A DNA stretch of 64,000 nucleotides from Hyphomicrobiales bacterium (lineage in GTDB: Bacteria > Pseudomonadota > Alphaproteobacteria > Parvibaculales > Parvibaculaceae). Of this stretch, positions 43,874-51,704 are shown in pieces. The position numbers and the translations under genes are program-made. Where the stretch lies: the NCBI GenBank assembly GCA_016124805.1, contig WGND01000013.1:1-64000 (forward strand). Direction: 5' to 3'. Positions within the stretch are counted from its first letter, which is position 1. The number at the start of each line of letters is the position of its first letter. The notes under the pieces were generated by a model. The model saw nothing but the letters and a program-made list of their open reading frames with translations, had not been told where the DNA came from and did no database searches.

Positions 43874-45028
43874 GTGACTGAGTTCGCACTCCGAGCTTGG
43901 CAGAGAGAAGCGCTCACGCTATGGAAAAGCGCGAGCCACAGAGGAATCGTCGAGGTCGTCACTGGTGGTGGAAAAACCGTCTTTGCTCTCTCCTGTATCA
44001 AAGAACTTGGTGCTGATACGACGTTGGTAGTCGTGCCAACTGTCGCACTCCTCGACCAGTGGTGGGAAGAGGCAGCCGCATTCTTCGATCTGTCGTTGGA
44101 CGAAATCAACATCATATCGTCAGCGGGCAATATCCGTCCGGGGACGATAAATCTCGCGGTGCTGAACACCGCGTCTAAGATCACACCGGATCGACGCAAA
44201 GCGCCGTACTTCCTGATCGTTGACGAGTGCCACAAAGCGGCCAGCGAAAAATTCCGAACGGCTTTGGATGGCACGCCGATCGCAACGCTAGGTCTCTCTG
44301 CCACGCCCGACCGCCCCTATGATGAAGGTCTGAGCGAGGTCCTCATTCCTAAGCTTGGGGACATCATTTACAGCTACACCTATAAGGATGCTCTGCGCGA
44401 CAAGGTGATCGTTCCATTCGAACTCAAAAATATTGTGTTTGAACTCGAACCAGAGCGACAGGCTGATTACAACAAGCTGACAAAAGCCATTGCAAGGTCC
44501 ATGAGCCACAACGGGGCTGACGACGAAAAGACAATCGCACTACTTCTTCGGCGCGCCAGGGTTATGAATCTGAGCATCAATCGTATTCGGCTGACCCTTC
44601 GATTGATCCGAGCACATAAGGGAGCGCGAACAATTGTATTTCATGAGGACATCGAGGCCTGCGATGTCATTCAAGAAATACTCAACGAAGCCGGGATTCG
44701 AGCCGGGGTGTATCACTCTAAACTAAAATTACGCCAGCGTGCCGAAGTATTGGCCGCGTATCGGCATGGCGAGATTGATGTTCTGGTCACATGCCGCGCG
44801 TTGGACGAAGGTTTCAACGTTCCAGAAACAGAAATTGGAATTATCGCAGCGAGCACGGCAACGCGGCGACAGCGCATCCAGCGCTTGGGACGCGTACTGA
44901 GACCGGTAAAGGGAAAGGACAGCGCGATCATCTACAGCCTTGTTGCTACCGAACCGGAGATAAAGCGATTGCGCGAGGAAGAGGCGGAATTGGAAGGCGT
45001 TGCGGAAGTGACGTGGGCTCAAGCATGA
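43874..45028 (+). CDS. SF2 DEAD/DEAH-type helicase (SSL2/COG1061-like)
   Basis: 384 aa; GTG start at 43874, five bases after the ATPase stop. Motifs in order: RAWQREAL (Q-like), Walker A TGGGKT, DECH Walker B, SATPDRP (motif III), and ATRRQRIQRLGRVLRP (motif VI). It is a compact two-RecA core without large accessory domains. It should translocate on or open DNA in the operon's response. The last bases overlap the next start as ATGA, so translation is coupled. Confidence 0.9.
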   Translation: MTEFALRAWQREALTLWKSASHRGIVEVVTGGGKTVFALSCIKELGADTTLVVVPTVALLDQWWEEAAAFFDLSLDEINIISSAGNIRPGTINLAVLNTASKITPDRRKAPYFLIVDECHKAASEKFRTALDGTPIATLGLSATPDRPYDEGLSEVLIPKLGDIIYSYTYKDALRDKVIVPFELKNIVFELEPERQADYNKLTKAIARSMSHNGADDEKTIALLLRRARVMNLSINRIRLTLRLIRAHKGARTIVFHEDIEACDVIQEILNEAGIRAGVYHSKLKLRQRAEVLAAYRHGEIDVLVTCRALDEGFNVPETEIGIIAASTATRRQRIQRLGRVLRPVKGKDSAIIYSLVATEPEIKRLREEEAELEGVAEVTWAQA

Positions 45029-45813
45029 CAACAATTCTTGTGGGCGAATGCGATAAACTGAATCTGTTTCAAATCTGGGACGCAGATGCCGCGCTTGAAA
45101 CTGAATTTGAGTTGATCGTTGCTAAGGCACTTCTGTGCATTTACCCGAACTACCACTGCTTTCCTTTCGGAGGCACATTCAAGCTCGAAGATAACGTCCG
45201 ACGCCCGGATTTGGCACTGGTAGCAAAGGACATGTCTCATTGGTTCGTTATTGAGGTAGAACTTGTTTCGCACTCGCTTGATGGGCATGTCCTTCCGCAA
45301 GTCCGAACATTCCGGTACGGCGAGCCGCAGCGCGACTGTATCTCCGTACTTTCGAAAGCACTTTCGATGGACCGGAATCGAATCGAGACATTCCTGCTAT
45401 CGGTCCCGCGAACGGTTGCTGTCATTGCTAATAAGCGGCACCGCGATTGGGAAATCGCCCTACGCTCACTGGAAGTCCAGATGCTGACGGTTTTGGCGTT
45501 CAACTCGCCCGGCGGAATCCAAGCAGTTGAGATTGATGGCAAACTTATTGCTCATCAAGAACATATTGGATTCGGCGAGTACGTTGCCACCGACCGCGCC
45601 ATCCGGTTTCATAGAGGAGTACGATTGCCTGACGGCGAAATCATGGTGGACGATTTCACCGGTGCTGGCAGCACTTGGACCGTGCGGCGCGACGGCATCT
45701 CCGCGTGGGCTGCCAAGAACAGAGGTGCACCAGATATTATCAATGGTTCTTGGGTTCAGATCATGCAAGCGTTCGACGGGCGCTTCTCAATCCGACGTTC
45801 TCCCGGAGCATAA
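45025..45813 (+). CDS. PD-(D/E)xK-like nuclease with EVE variant
   Basis: 262 aa from the ATG at 45025, overlapping the helicase stop. A helix with acidic ETEFELIVAKAL (25-36) is followed by RRPDLALV (Asp62) and, on the next strand, FVIEVEL (Glu77, Glu79). This is the PD-(D/E)xK restriction fold with Glu where Lys is usual. The second half is unassigned, with FHRGVRLPDGEIMVDDF and ending in IRRSPGA. Likely the cleaving subunit of the four-gene system; activity is inferred. Confidence 0.72.
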   Translation: MTTILVGECDKLNLFQIWDADAALETEFELIVAKALLCIYPNYHCFPFGGTFKLEDNVRRPDLALVAKDMSHWFVIEVELVSHSLDGHVLPQVRTFRYGEPQRDCISVLSKALSMDRNRIETFLLSVPRTVAVIANKRHRDWEIALRSLEVQMLTVLAFNSPGGIQAVEIDGKLIAHQEHIGFGEYVATDRAIRFHRGVRLPDGEIMVDDFTGAGSTWTVRRDGISAWAAKNRGAPDIINGSWVQIMQAFDGRFSIRRSPGA

Positions 45814-45984
45814 TGGGCGATGGATTCGCCTAACTTCTTGCAAAAATGAGCAACGGCCCAAAGTGATGATTGTCTGCTGCTTTGAGTGCGTCGATATAGC
45901 CGCGTGATGTGAGAAACTGGAATATCTGCGGGTGTCGAGCGTTTGGTTCGGGAGGCAATTGACAATTTGACCGATCGGCAGCCC

Positions 45985-46299
45985 TCAAAACAAAGACATC
46001 TGGCGCGCAGCCTCCATATGCTTACGCCATTCCGGGCTCTGCGCGGCATAGTCCAACCATGCGCGGGCATAAGCAACTGCCCCACCCGCTTCGGTGATTT
46101 CCTCGGGTGAGAGGAAATGTGAGCGGTAGCCGGTCTCGGTGATGGGCAGAGGCGCGCGCTCGGGCGCGACGGCCTCGATCTGCAAATGCGCGACGGTATA
46201 TTCCCCTTCCATAGACAGCCAATTGGGTTCGTAGGCGACTGACAGGGCGATGCCCTGCCAGTCGATGGTTTCGATGATGATGTGACATTGCTTGGTCAT
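45985..46299 (-). CDS. Plasmid-type conserved hypothetical protein
   Basis: 104 aa from the ATG at 46299 (four codons inside the open frame). Begins with HIIIETIDWQGIALSV and has an acidic, helical second half (AYARAWLDYAAQSPEW). It lies eight bases after the DUF3768 stop, in a three-gene unit that I associate with alphaproteobacterial plasmids and ICEs. Function unknown. Confidence 0.7.
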   Translation of the reverse strand: MTKQCHIIIETIDWQGIALSVAYEPNWLSMEGEYTVAHLQIEAVAPERAPLPITETGYRSHFLSPEEITEAGGAVAYARAWLDYAAQSPEWRKHMEAARQMSLF

Positions 46300-46307
46300 G
46301 GCAGGCC

Positions 46308-46646
46308 TCAATATTCTGAGGCCAGCATGATCGTCAGAACACGGCGGGTAACGGTAGGATCGGATGGATCGTCCGAACCATAGGTCAGTGTCGTATCGTA
46401 GCAGTCGATCTTCCAGAACAGCGTTTCACCGCAAAGGTTGAAAGAACCAAAATCGTGCTCACCGTATGGATCATTATCCGGGGTGAAGCCGTCAAAACCC
46501 TGCACAGCTTGTGTGACGAGTGTAATGAAGTCTGGGCCCAAAGCGACGACGCCCCGGGTCAGCATCCATTGGCCGGTTGAGAATCCACCAATGCGGAAAG
46601 CATCGTTGAGTTCACGGACGCGGATTGCTGAAAGGGTGGAAGTCAT
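46308..46646 (-). CDS. DUF3768 domain protein
   Basis: 112 aa from the ATG at 46646, with GGAGG seven bases upstream. The sequence IRVRELNDAFR, GQWMLTRGVVAL, EHDFGSFNLCGETLFWKID and YDTTLTYGSDDP is characteristic of DUF3768 (PF12599), found mainly on plasmids and conjugative elements of alphaproteobacteria. Role unknown. Its start overlaps the stop of the gene before it (ATGA). Confidence 0.88.
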   Translation of the reverse strand: MTSTLSAIRVRELNDAFRIGGFSTGQWMLTRGVVALGPDFITLVTQAVQGFDGFTPDNDPYGEHDFGSFNLCGETLFWKIDCYDTTLTYGSDDPSDPTVTRRVLTIMLASEY

Positions 46647-46864
46647 TTCGAGCCTCCTTCGAGAGCGGTGCGCTCGGTGATGACCCGCAAGATCAGGCGG
46701 CCCTGAAGCGGGATGGCATCGCATGAGAGGCTAAAGCCCATGCCGTCTTTGTTCGGCCAAGCGGCACCGATGGGTGTCCAGCTTGAGGCGTCACCGTCGC
46801 CGACAACGCGGTAAAGACGATGAGTAGGTTTGCGGCCCTGAGGTTTGGGTGATTGTTTGGGCAT
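46643..46864 (-). CDS. Small plasmid-type conserved protein
   Basis: 73 aa. A basic start (MPKQSPKPQGRKPTHRLY) leads to a beta-rich core with VGDGDASSWTPIGAAWPNKDG and LQGRLILRV. It has the look of the small DUF736-like proteins that accompany DUF3768 on plasmids. AAGGAGAA precedes the ATG. First gene of the unit. Confidence 0.72.
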   Translation of the reverse strand: MPKQSPKPQGRKPTHRLYRVVGDGDASSWTPIGAAWPNKDGMGFSLSCDAIPLQGRLILRVITERTALEGGSK

Positions 46865-47372
46865 GATGGTTCTCCTTCATTTCAGCCGCGGGACCATCCC
46901 GCGGCTTCATGGGGAGAGGGGGGAGCAAGCCATTAAGCTGCCGGTCATACCCCGTGCGAAAGCACGCCCGGAGAGGGCGGAGCTGCACTAAGCGCAAGCG
47001 AAGGAAGCGAGCCGGGTTGACTGGTGGCGGGCTTGATCCAAAACGCGCCCATAAAGAAGCCGCATATGGTCTTGGCTCGAAGAAGAGACTTACCTGCAAA
47101 TGCCCCAACCCCGGCGCTAAACATCCTTAGTGCTTAGCCCGCGCGGGATTTCGGTCTCTTGGATACATCGTTGGCAGTCCGGCAGCCATTGACCTCGTGG
47201 GCTAATATTTTTCTGAGAAAAAATGTCATGGGCAAAGCGCCCAAGAACCTTTTGACACGGCCAGAATGCCTGATCATATGGGTAGAGTCAGCAGCGCTGC
47301 ATCAGGGCCGCCACGATTTGACGGCAATCGAAGCCGACTGCCGTAAGTCAGAACCGATTGAATGATGTTACG
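46865..47372. other. Intergenic region with GNRA-loop hairpin
   Basis: About 510 bases, no convincing gene. CGTGC (46953-46957) and GCACG (46962-46966) form a hairpin with a GAAA tetraloop, next to GC-rich repeats. CCCGCGCGGG at about 47137 is a 10-base palindrome. It likely holds the promoter of the DUF3768 unit; an RNA or a second origin-type site is possible. Confidence 0.4.
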
Positions 47373-49001
47373 ATGAGCTTGAGCTTCAGTCGATATATGG
47401 ACGTCCGCAAATTCACGCGCGAATTGGAGGCGCTACGCGCCTTTCGTGGAGAACATGTCGGAAGCAACCTTCTTGAAGCGCTCGAAAAATCGCGCCTGCT
47501 GATTCCACAAATCCGGATTCGCTATCCTGATCCTGTCGCACGCCGCTTTTGGGCCGAAGCGCATGACGAACGGATGCACCAACTGAAACTTCCAATGGAG
47601 CCCGATAGCCCCCGTTGGGAGAACGCAGTTGAATTGAGCAATCGCATCTATCGTGGGCGCAACCGCAGCGCCTACGGTCCTTCAGTTCATCCATTAGACA
47701 AGCCGGAACCACATTTTGCAGAGTTCATACAATACCCGGCGATGATGGATTTTGAGCCTTGGCTCGATACGCGCATCGACGTGAGCAACGATGTGTATCC
47801 GGAACTTCTCGATAATGGAAATGTCGAGACCTATTACACCACCTGGCAAATTCTCGTCGCAGCAGAAGTCGCCGATGCGGGGGTTCATTTCCGTATCAAT
47901 TTAGCCGATGACGATATTTTTCATGCCGTTCAAGAAGCTCTTCACAACGGTCTGGCTCCAGCAAATTCATTTTCACTCAATTTTCTCCCTGTACATGTGG
48001 CCAGAGACTTCGCGCAAAACGAGCCCGCTCTCAATGCGGTGGTCTGGTTTGCAGAAGAATGCGAATACACCCTGACGGAAATTCTTAAAGGTCAAGGGGG
48101 CGGGCGTTTCCGTTTAAGCGAACAGCAGGAAACAACGTACCAACAAGCATGCAGGGATGCTGCTAAAGCGGCGACCAACCAATATCAGATCAGCACTGAT
48201 GAGTTGGTCGCGCTATGTCGCCTCTTGGCGAGGCGCTGGTTGGACTGGAATCGTCAAGGTCGCCCGCTAATTGCCGATGCCTACAAGGATTTTCTTGGTG
48301 AATCTGTTCAGTTGACCAAGCTAATAGGTGATCTCACATTCGTTGAAATACGGGACCGCGTGGAACATGCCAGCACTCGGGGCCGACCAATCCTAGATGA
48401 GATTTGGCCAAATTGGAGCGAGCGGGAAAAGGATCGCGTTCGACTAACGCTGAAAGCCGCCCTCAAACAACAAGACACCAATGACGTCAGCGAAGCAGAC
48501 ATCGATGCTTTTGTGAACTTCCTCGAAGAGAGAGGATTGGAAGCCTTTTTCTGGCGCCTAAATTCATTTGAGAGTCACGCATTCCGAGGGAATGAATTTG
48601 CCCTTGAGGGAATGAAGAGCGATCTACAGGGCATGGCTGTGGCAGTCGAGCATGTTGCTGGCGCTCTAGGCGGCACTGAGACGCAACTCTACGAAAAGTT
48701 CAAGCAGCTATGGCGCAATCCCAACGTATTGCGGCTCTTGAAGAGAGTGGATATTTCGAGTTTGGCCCGCCAGAAGCGTAATTGGGCCGAGTTCAAGGTG
48801 CAGCTTGAGGCGCTCCGTCAAGAACAGGGTGGAAAAACCGCCGCTGATTTGGTCTTGGCGTACCGTATCCGTGGTGGCGTCCATACGACGCTGCCGGAGG
48901 ATGATCAGTTCGAGCTACAAGGTTTATTCGTAGCGCTTATGCGCGCCGCCGTTCTGACTTTTGTCGAAGTAAGAAGAAGTCCCGCTATAGCTCTCAGGTG
49001 A
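47373..49001 (+). CDS. Large orphan protein of unknown function
   Basis: 542 aa from the ATG at 47373 (a TTG five codons earlier is possible). Largely helical, with acidic YPDPVARRFWAEAHDERMHQL, FHAVQEALHNGL and LVALCRLLARRWLDWNRQGRP. No nuclease, ATPase or membrane motif seen. The final stretch is basic (VEVRRSPAIALR). It stands alone between the plasmid module and the Fic gene in a cargo region, where unrecognised proteins often serve in defence, but nothing in the sequence proves that. Confidence 0.6.
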   Translation: MSLSFSRYMDVRKFTRELEALRAFRGEHVGSNLLEALEKSRLLIPQIRIRYPDPVARRFWAEAHDERMHQLKLPMEPDSPRWENAVELSNRIYRGRNRSAYGPSVHPLDKPEPHFAEFIQYPAMMDFEPWLDTRIDVSNDVYPELLDNGNVETYYTTWQILVAAEVADAGVHFRINLADDDIFHAVQEALHNGLAPANSFSLNFLPVHVARDFAQNEPALNAVVWFAEECEYTLTEILKGQGGGRFRLSEQQETTYQQACRDAAKAATNQYQISTDELVALCRLLARRWLDWNRQGRPLIADAYKDFLGESVQLTKLIGDLTFVEIRDRVEHASTRGRPILDEIWPNWSEREKDRVRLTLKAALKQQDTNDVSEADIDAFVNFLEERGLEAFFWRLNSFESHAFRGNEFALEGMKSDLQGMAVAVEHVAGALGGTETQLYEKFKQLWRNPNVLRLLKRVDISSLARQKRNWAEFKVQLEALRQEQGGKTAADLVLAYRIRGGVHTTLPEDDQFELQGLFVALMRAAVLTFVEVRRSPAIALR

Positions 49002-49191
49002 TTAAGTGGACATTGCAGTGTTTACGGCGACAACAGCTTTTTTACGCGATCAGCTTGTCTGATATGCCGACTAGTTGAACAACTATCGGGTGAAGCGCTC
49101 CGTAAATCTGCCCATGCGACATCTGCGCGCCGCCATGAAAAAGCGCGTTTCGGTCTGCAATTATTCTTTTACATACGTCTGGCGTAATTGG

Positions 49192-49962
49192 CTAAAAACC
49201 TCCACCAAGCACACTTTTTACCTCGGTCACACCGATTGCGTGGAGAATTTCGCTCAACTTCTCATGTCGGGATTTTTCGGTACGCGTCTCGAATACACCA
49301 GCGACACGCCCCCATTTTTTCGGATATTTCGCGCCAAAGTTCTTTATTTCCGCCCGTTCTATTTCCGAGAACAGAAGTTCAAAATTCTTGTTCAAAGGCA
49401 TATTGTTTTCGACAAATTCTTCAATGATGATGAACCAATTGAGGAACTTGGCTTCGGGAGTGGACGCTCTTGACCCTGCAAAAAACAAATCGACGATTGC
49501 ATTGAAACGCAATTTATCTAGGTCGGCCTGAGCAAGCGAGAGGCTAGTAGATATCTCGATCGCTAGGCTATCAGAGACATGCATTGCCGCTGCTCCTCCA
49601 CCAGAACTCGAACTCGCGGACGGGGTAATTTGCAAAGCATACAGATCAATTTCGATAAAAACCCCTCCGTAGTGGGGGTTTCCTTGAGTGAGACCGAAGT
49701 GAGATGAGACTGCGGATTCAAATCGTACCAGGAAATTTAGAACCTCGTTTTCATCTTGAAATCCCGATGAAACGCCCTTTAGAAGGCCGCCATTAGGCGT
49801 GGGAACAATTTTTATCTCTTCCCAGATGACGCCAAGGACATCGATATTTTTTGCATCAACGGCATTCGTGATTTCAAATTTCGACTCACCTTTGAAACCG
49901 TGCTCAACAATGTTATGCGACGTCCGCAACGCAAATGGCGCTTCAATATTAAAGGTGGGCAT
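49192..49962 (-). CDS. Orphan protein of unknown function
   Basis: 256 aa. N-terminal half is beta-rich (FNIEAPFALRTSHNIVEH, FVRFESAVSSHFG). A Ser/Gly/Ala linker (ASSSSGGGAAAMH) separates a helical half with EAKFLNWFIIIEEFVENNMPLNKNF, which faintly recalls ApeA-type HEPN proteins; the RxxxxH catalytic motif is not evident. It lies in cargo DNA next to Fic. Function unknown. Confidence 0.6.
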   Translation of the reverse strand: MPTFNIEAPFALRTSHNIVEHGFKGESKFEITNAVDAKNIDVLGVIWEEIKIVPTPNGGLLKGVSSGFQDENEVLNFLVRFESAVSSHFGLTQGNPHYGGVFIEIDLYALQITPSASSSSGGGAAAMHVSDSLAIEISTSLSLAQADLDKLRFNAIVDLFFAGSRASTPEAKFLNWFIIIEEFVENNMPLNKNFELLFSEIERAEIKNFGAKYPKKWGRVAGVFETRTEKSRHEKLSEILHAIGVTEVKSVLGGGF

Positions 49963-50058
49963 ATTCTCTCCATTTGAAGGCGGGACAAAGGCAGGCAGCC
50001 TTAGGGAACACTATAATCGCCCGTCAATCCGAATTACTTAGACGCTCGTGCTCAGTCA

Positions 50059-51174
50059 TCAGGAAATAGATTTAATTGCCAACGAATAACTCGTGCTGCG
50101 CCCGCCCGCAGCGTCCTTCTGCAAAACGCCACGCTTTTGCAAGTCGTCTATGTCGCGCAATGCAGTATCCTGCGAGCATTTAGCCAGCTTTGCATATTTG
50201 GATGAAGTGAGCTTGCCTTCAAATCCGTCGAGCAGCCGATTGATGACGAGACGCTGCCTGTCATTGAAAGACTGGCCACCATACGTTTCCCAAAAGCGCG
50301 CTTTCTTCATGACGGTGGCGAGGATCGCCTCTGCACCGTCAAAAGCACGGTCAAAGCAGCCGAGGAACCATTCAAGCCACAGCGTAATGTCGAGGTCACC
50401 TTTCTGCGTTGCTTCGAGAATATCGTAATAGGCCTTCCGCTCTTCGCGGATTTGAGCTGACATGCTGTAGAAGCGCTGCGTGCTGTTTTCTGAACGCGCA
50501 AGCAAAAGGTCGGCGATGGCACGCGCTATGCGGCCATTGCCATCTTCAAAGGGATGGATAGTCACAAACCATAAATGGGCAACGGCGGCTTTCAGGACGA
50601 GGTCAGTCGCCTCGTCCTTGTTGAACCAGTCCAGCAAGCCGGTCATTTCGGATTCGAGGCGATCTGCGGCGGGAGCCTCATAATGGACATGCTCACGGCC
50701 CATTGGACCGGAGATAACCTGCATCGGGCCACTTTTCTCGTCTCGCCACGCCCCGACCCTGATTTTAGACATGCCGCTTCGTCCGGTGGGAAACAAAGCA
50801 GAGTGCCAGGCGAACAAGCGCTCGGCGGCCAACGGATCGGCAAACCTCTGGGTTGCGTCGAGCATCATTTCAACAACACCTTCGACGTTGCGGTCAGCAG
50901 GCGTCAGCGCACCGATATCCATACCCAACCGCCGCGCGATCGAGGAGCGAACCTGATCTTTATCCAAGACCTCGCCTTCAATCTCGCTGGACTTGATGAC
51001 TTCCTCGGTAAGGGTCGCCAAGGCGGCTTCCGCACGCAACGTGAAGCCAAGCGCCTCCATCCGGCCAATAAGTCGCCCTTGCCGATGCCGGGCGGCTGCG
51101 AGCTTGTCGGCGAGCCGATCCTGGTCCCACCGGAAGGCAGGCCAAGCTTTGAGTTCGTGAATGTAGGTAGCCAT
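50059..51174 (-). CDS. Fic family protein (AMPylase), with HTH tail
   Basis: 371 aa from the ATG at 51174; the frame stays open 11 codons further upstream, through an operator. N-terminal DUF4172-type segment YIHELKAWPAFRWD. Inhibitory helix SSEIEGE (62-68, class II (S/T)xxxEG). Fic motif HPFEDGNGRIAR (207-218) with the catalytic His. The C-terminus is a winged helix (SSKYAKLAKCSQDTALRDIDDLQKRGVL), so it probably binds DNA. Fic proteins transfer AMP from ATP to target proteins. Palindromes beside the start suggest it regulates itself. It may act as a stress or toxin-like factor. Confidence 0.92.
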   Translation of the reverse strand: MATYIHELKAWPAFRWDQDRLADKLAAARHRQGRLIGRMEALGFTLRAEAALATLTEEVIKSSEIEGEVLDKDQVRSSIARRLGMDIGALTPADRNVEGVVEMMLDATQRFADPLAAERLFAWHSALFPTGRSGMSKIRVGAWRDEKSGPMQVISGPMGREHVHYEAPAADRLESEMTGLLDWFNKDEATDLVLKAAVAHLWFVTIHPFEDGNGRIARAIADLLLARSENSTQRFYSMSAQIREERKAYYDILEATQKGDLDITLWLEWFLGCFDRAFDGAEAILATVMKKARFWETYGGQSFNDRQRLVINRLLDGFEGKLTSSKYAKLAKCSQDTALRDIDDLQKRGVLQKDAAGGRSTSYSLAIKSIS

Positions 51175-51271
51175 AATCTCCGCACTTTCTACGGAGATTA
51201 TTAGCATTATTCACCGCAAAGGCAAGAACAAACTCCGCACATTTTGCGGAGATTAACCGACCTAATCTCCG
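51175..51271. promoter_or_regulatory. Repeated palindromic operators at Fic start
   Basis: AATCTCCG-N9-CGGAGATT at 51175-51199 directly abuts the Fic start codon. A second copy, AAACTCCG-N9-CGGAGATT, is at 51230-51254, with centres 55 bases apart. A half-site AATCTCCG lies at 51264-51271. Arms and spacing are identical (8-9-8), fitting a dimeric DNA-binding protein such as the Fic protein's own winged helix. Confidence 0.65.
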
Positions 51272-51274
51272 CAT

Positions 51275-51704
51275 CCCCTAAAGGCGTGGGGTGTCGGGGG
51301 TGCGTAACCCGCCGACTAGGTACGGGATTGGTCCCGTTCCGCACGCCAGCAGGCAGAGCCGGGCGGAGAGGAGGGCCCGGGGTCTTGGGTGGCGGCCTGA
51401 GCCCCCAAGCTGGGATTGCGGGACTGGTCCCGCTCCGCCGGAGTGATCCGTGGGCAGATGGCCTAAGTGGTCCGCAGGCGGATCGCCGGGGGTTTGGGGT
51501 GGGCGTGAACATCCCCGCTCCATCCTTCCCCATCGGACTGTGTGGGCTCGATGCCACCACAGGGCGAATTCTCGACGCCGAACTCAACCGAAAAGCGAGT
51601 ACTTGAAGGCACCACGTCGCGTAGCGATGTATAAGTGCACACATAGCAACTTTGCTTCCTTTTTTTTACTCGCTTCGGCAGGCGTCTATTAGGGGAGATG
51701 GAGC
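51275..51704. other. GC-rich intergenic region with hairpins (oriT region)
   Basis: About 430 bases with no gene between divergent fic and the relaxase. CGGGA-TTGG-TCCCG at 51323-51336 and GCGGGAC-TG-GTCCCGC at 51418-51433 are similar hairpins about 95 bases apart. The right end holds the candidate nic site. Confidence 0.55.
51611..51650 (+). other. Candidate oriT: hairpin plus MobQ/IncQ-like nic sequence
   Basis: CGTCGC (51615-51620) pairs with GCGATG (51624-51629, one G-T wobble) around GTA. One base later comes ATAAGTGCACAC (51631-51642), close to the IncQ/pSK41 nic core TAAGTGCGCCCT. The hairpin-then-nic order and the position about 60 bases upstream of a MobA/MobL relaxase fit an origin of transfer. 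No nick site is proven. Confidence 0.6.

Noticed and set aside
46909-47130. 73-codon basic open frame in the DUF3768 upstream gap
   Set aside because: No ribosome-binding site and it covers hairpins; composition looks like translated repeats.
49075-49473. 132-codon plus-strand open frame
   Set aside because: Antisense to the 256-aa orphan; the minus-strand frame is longer and has a better composition.
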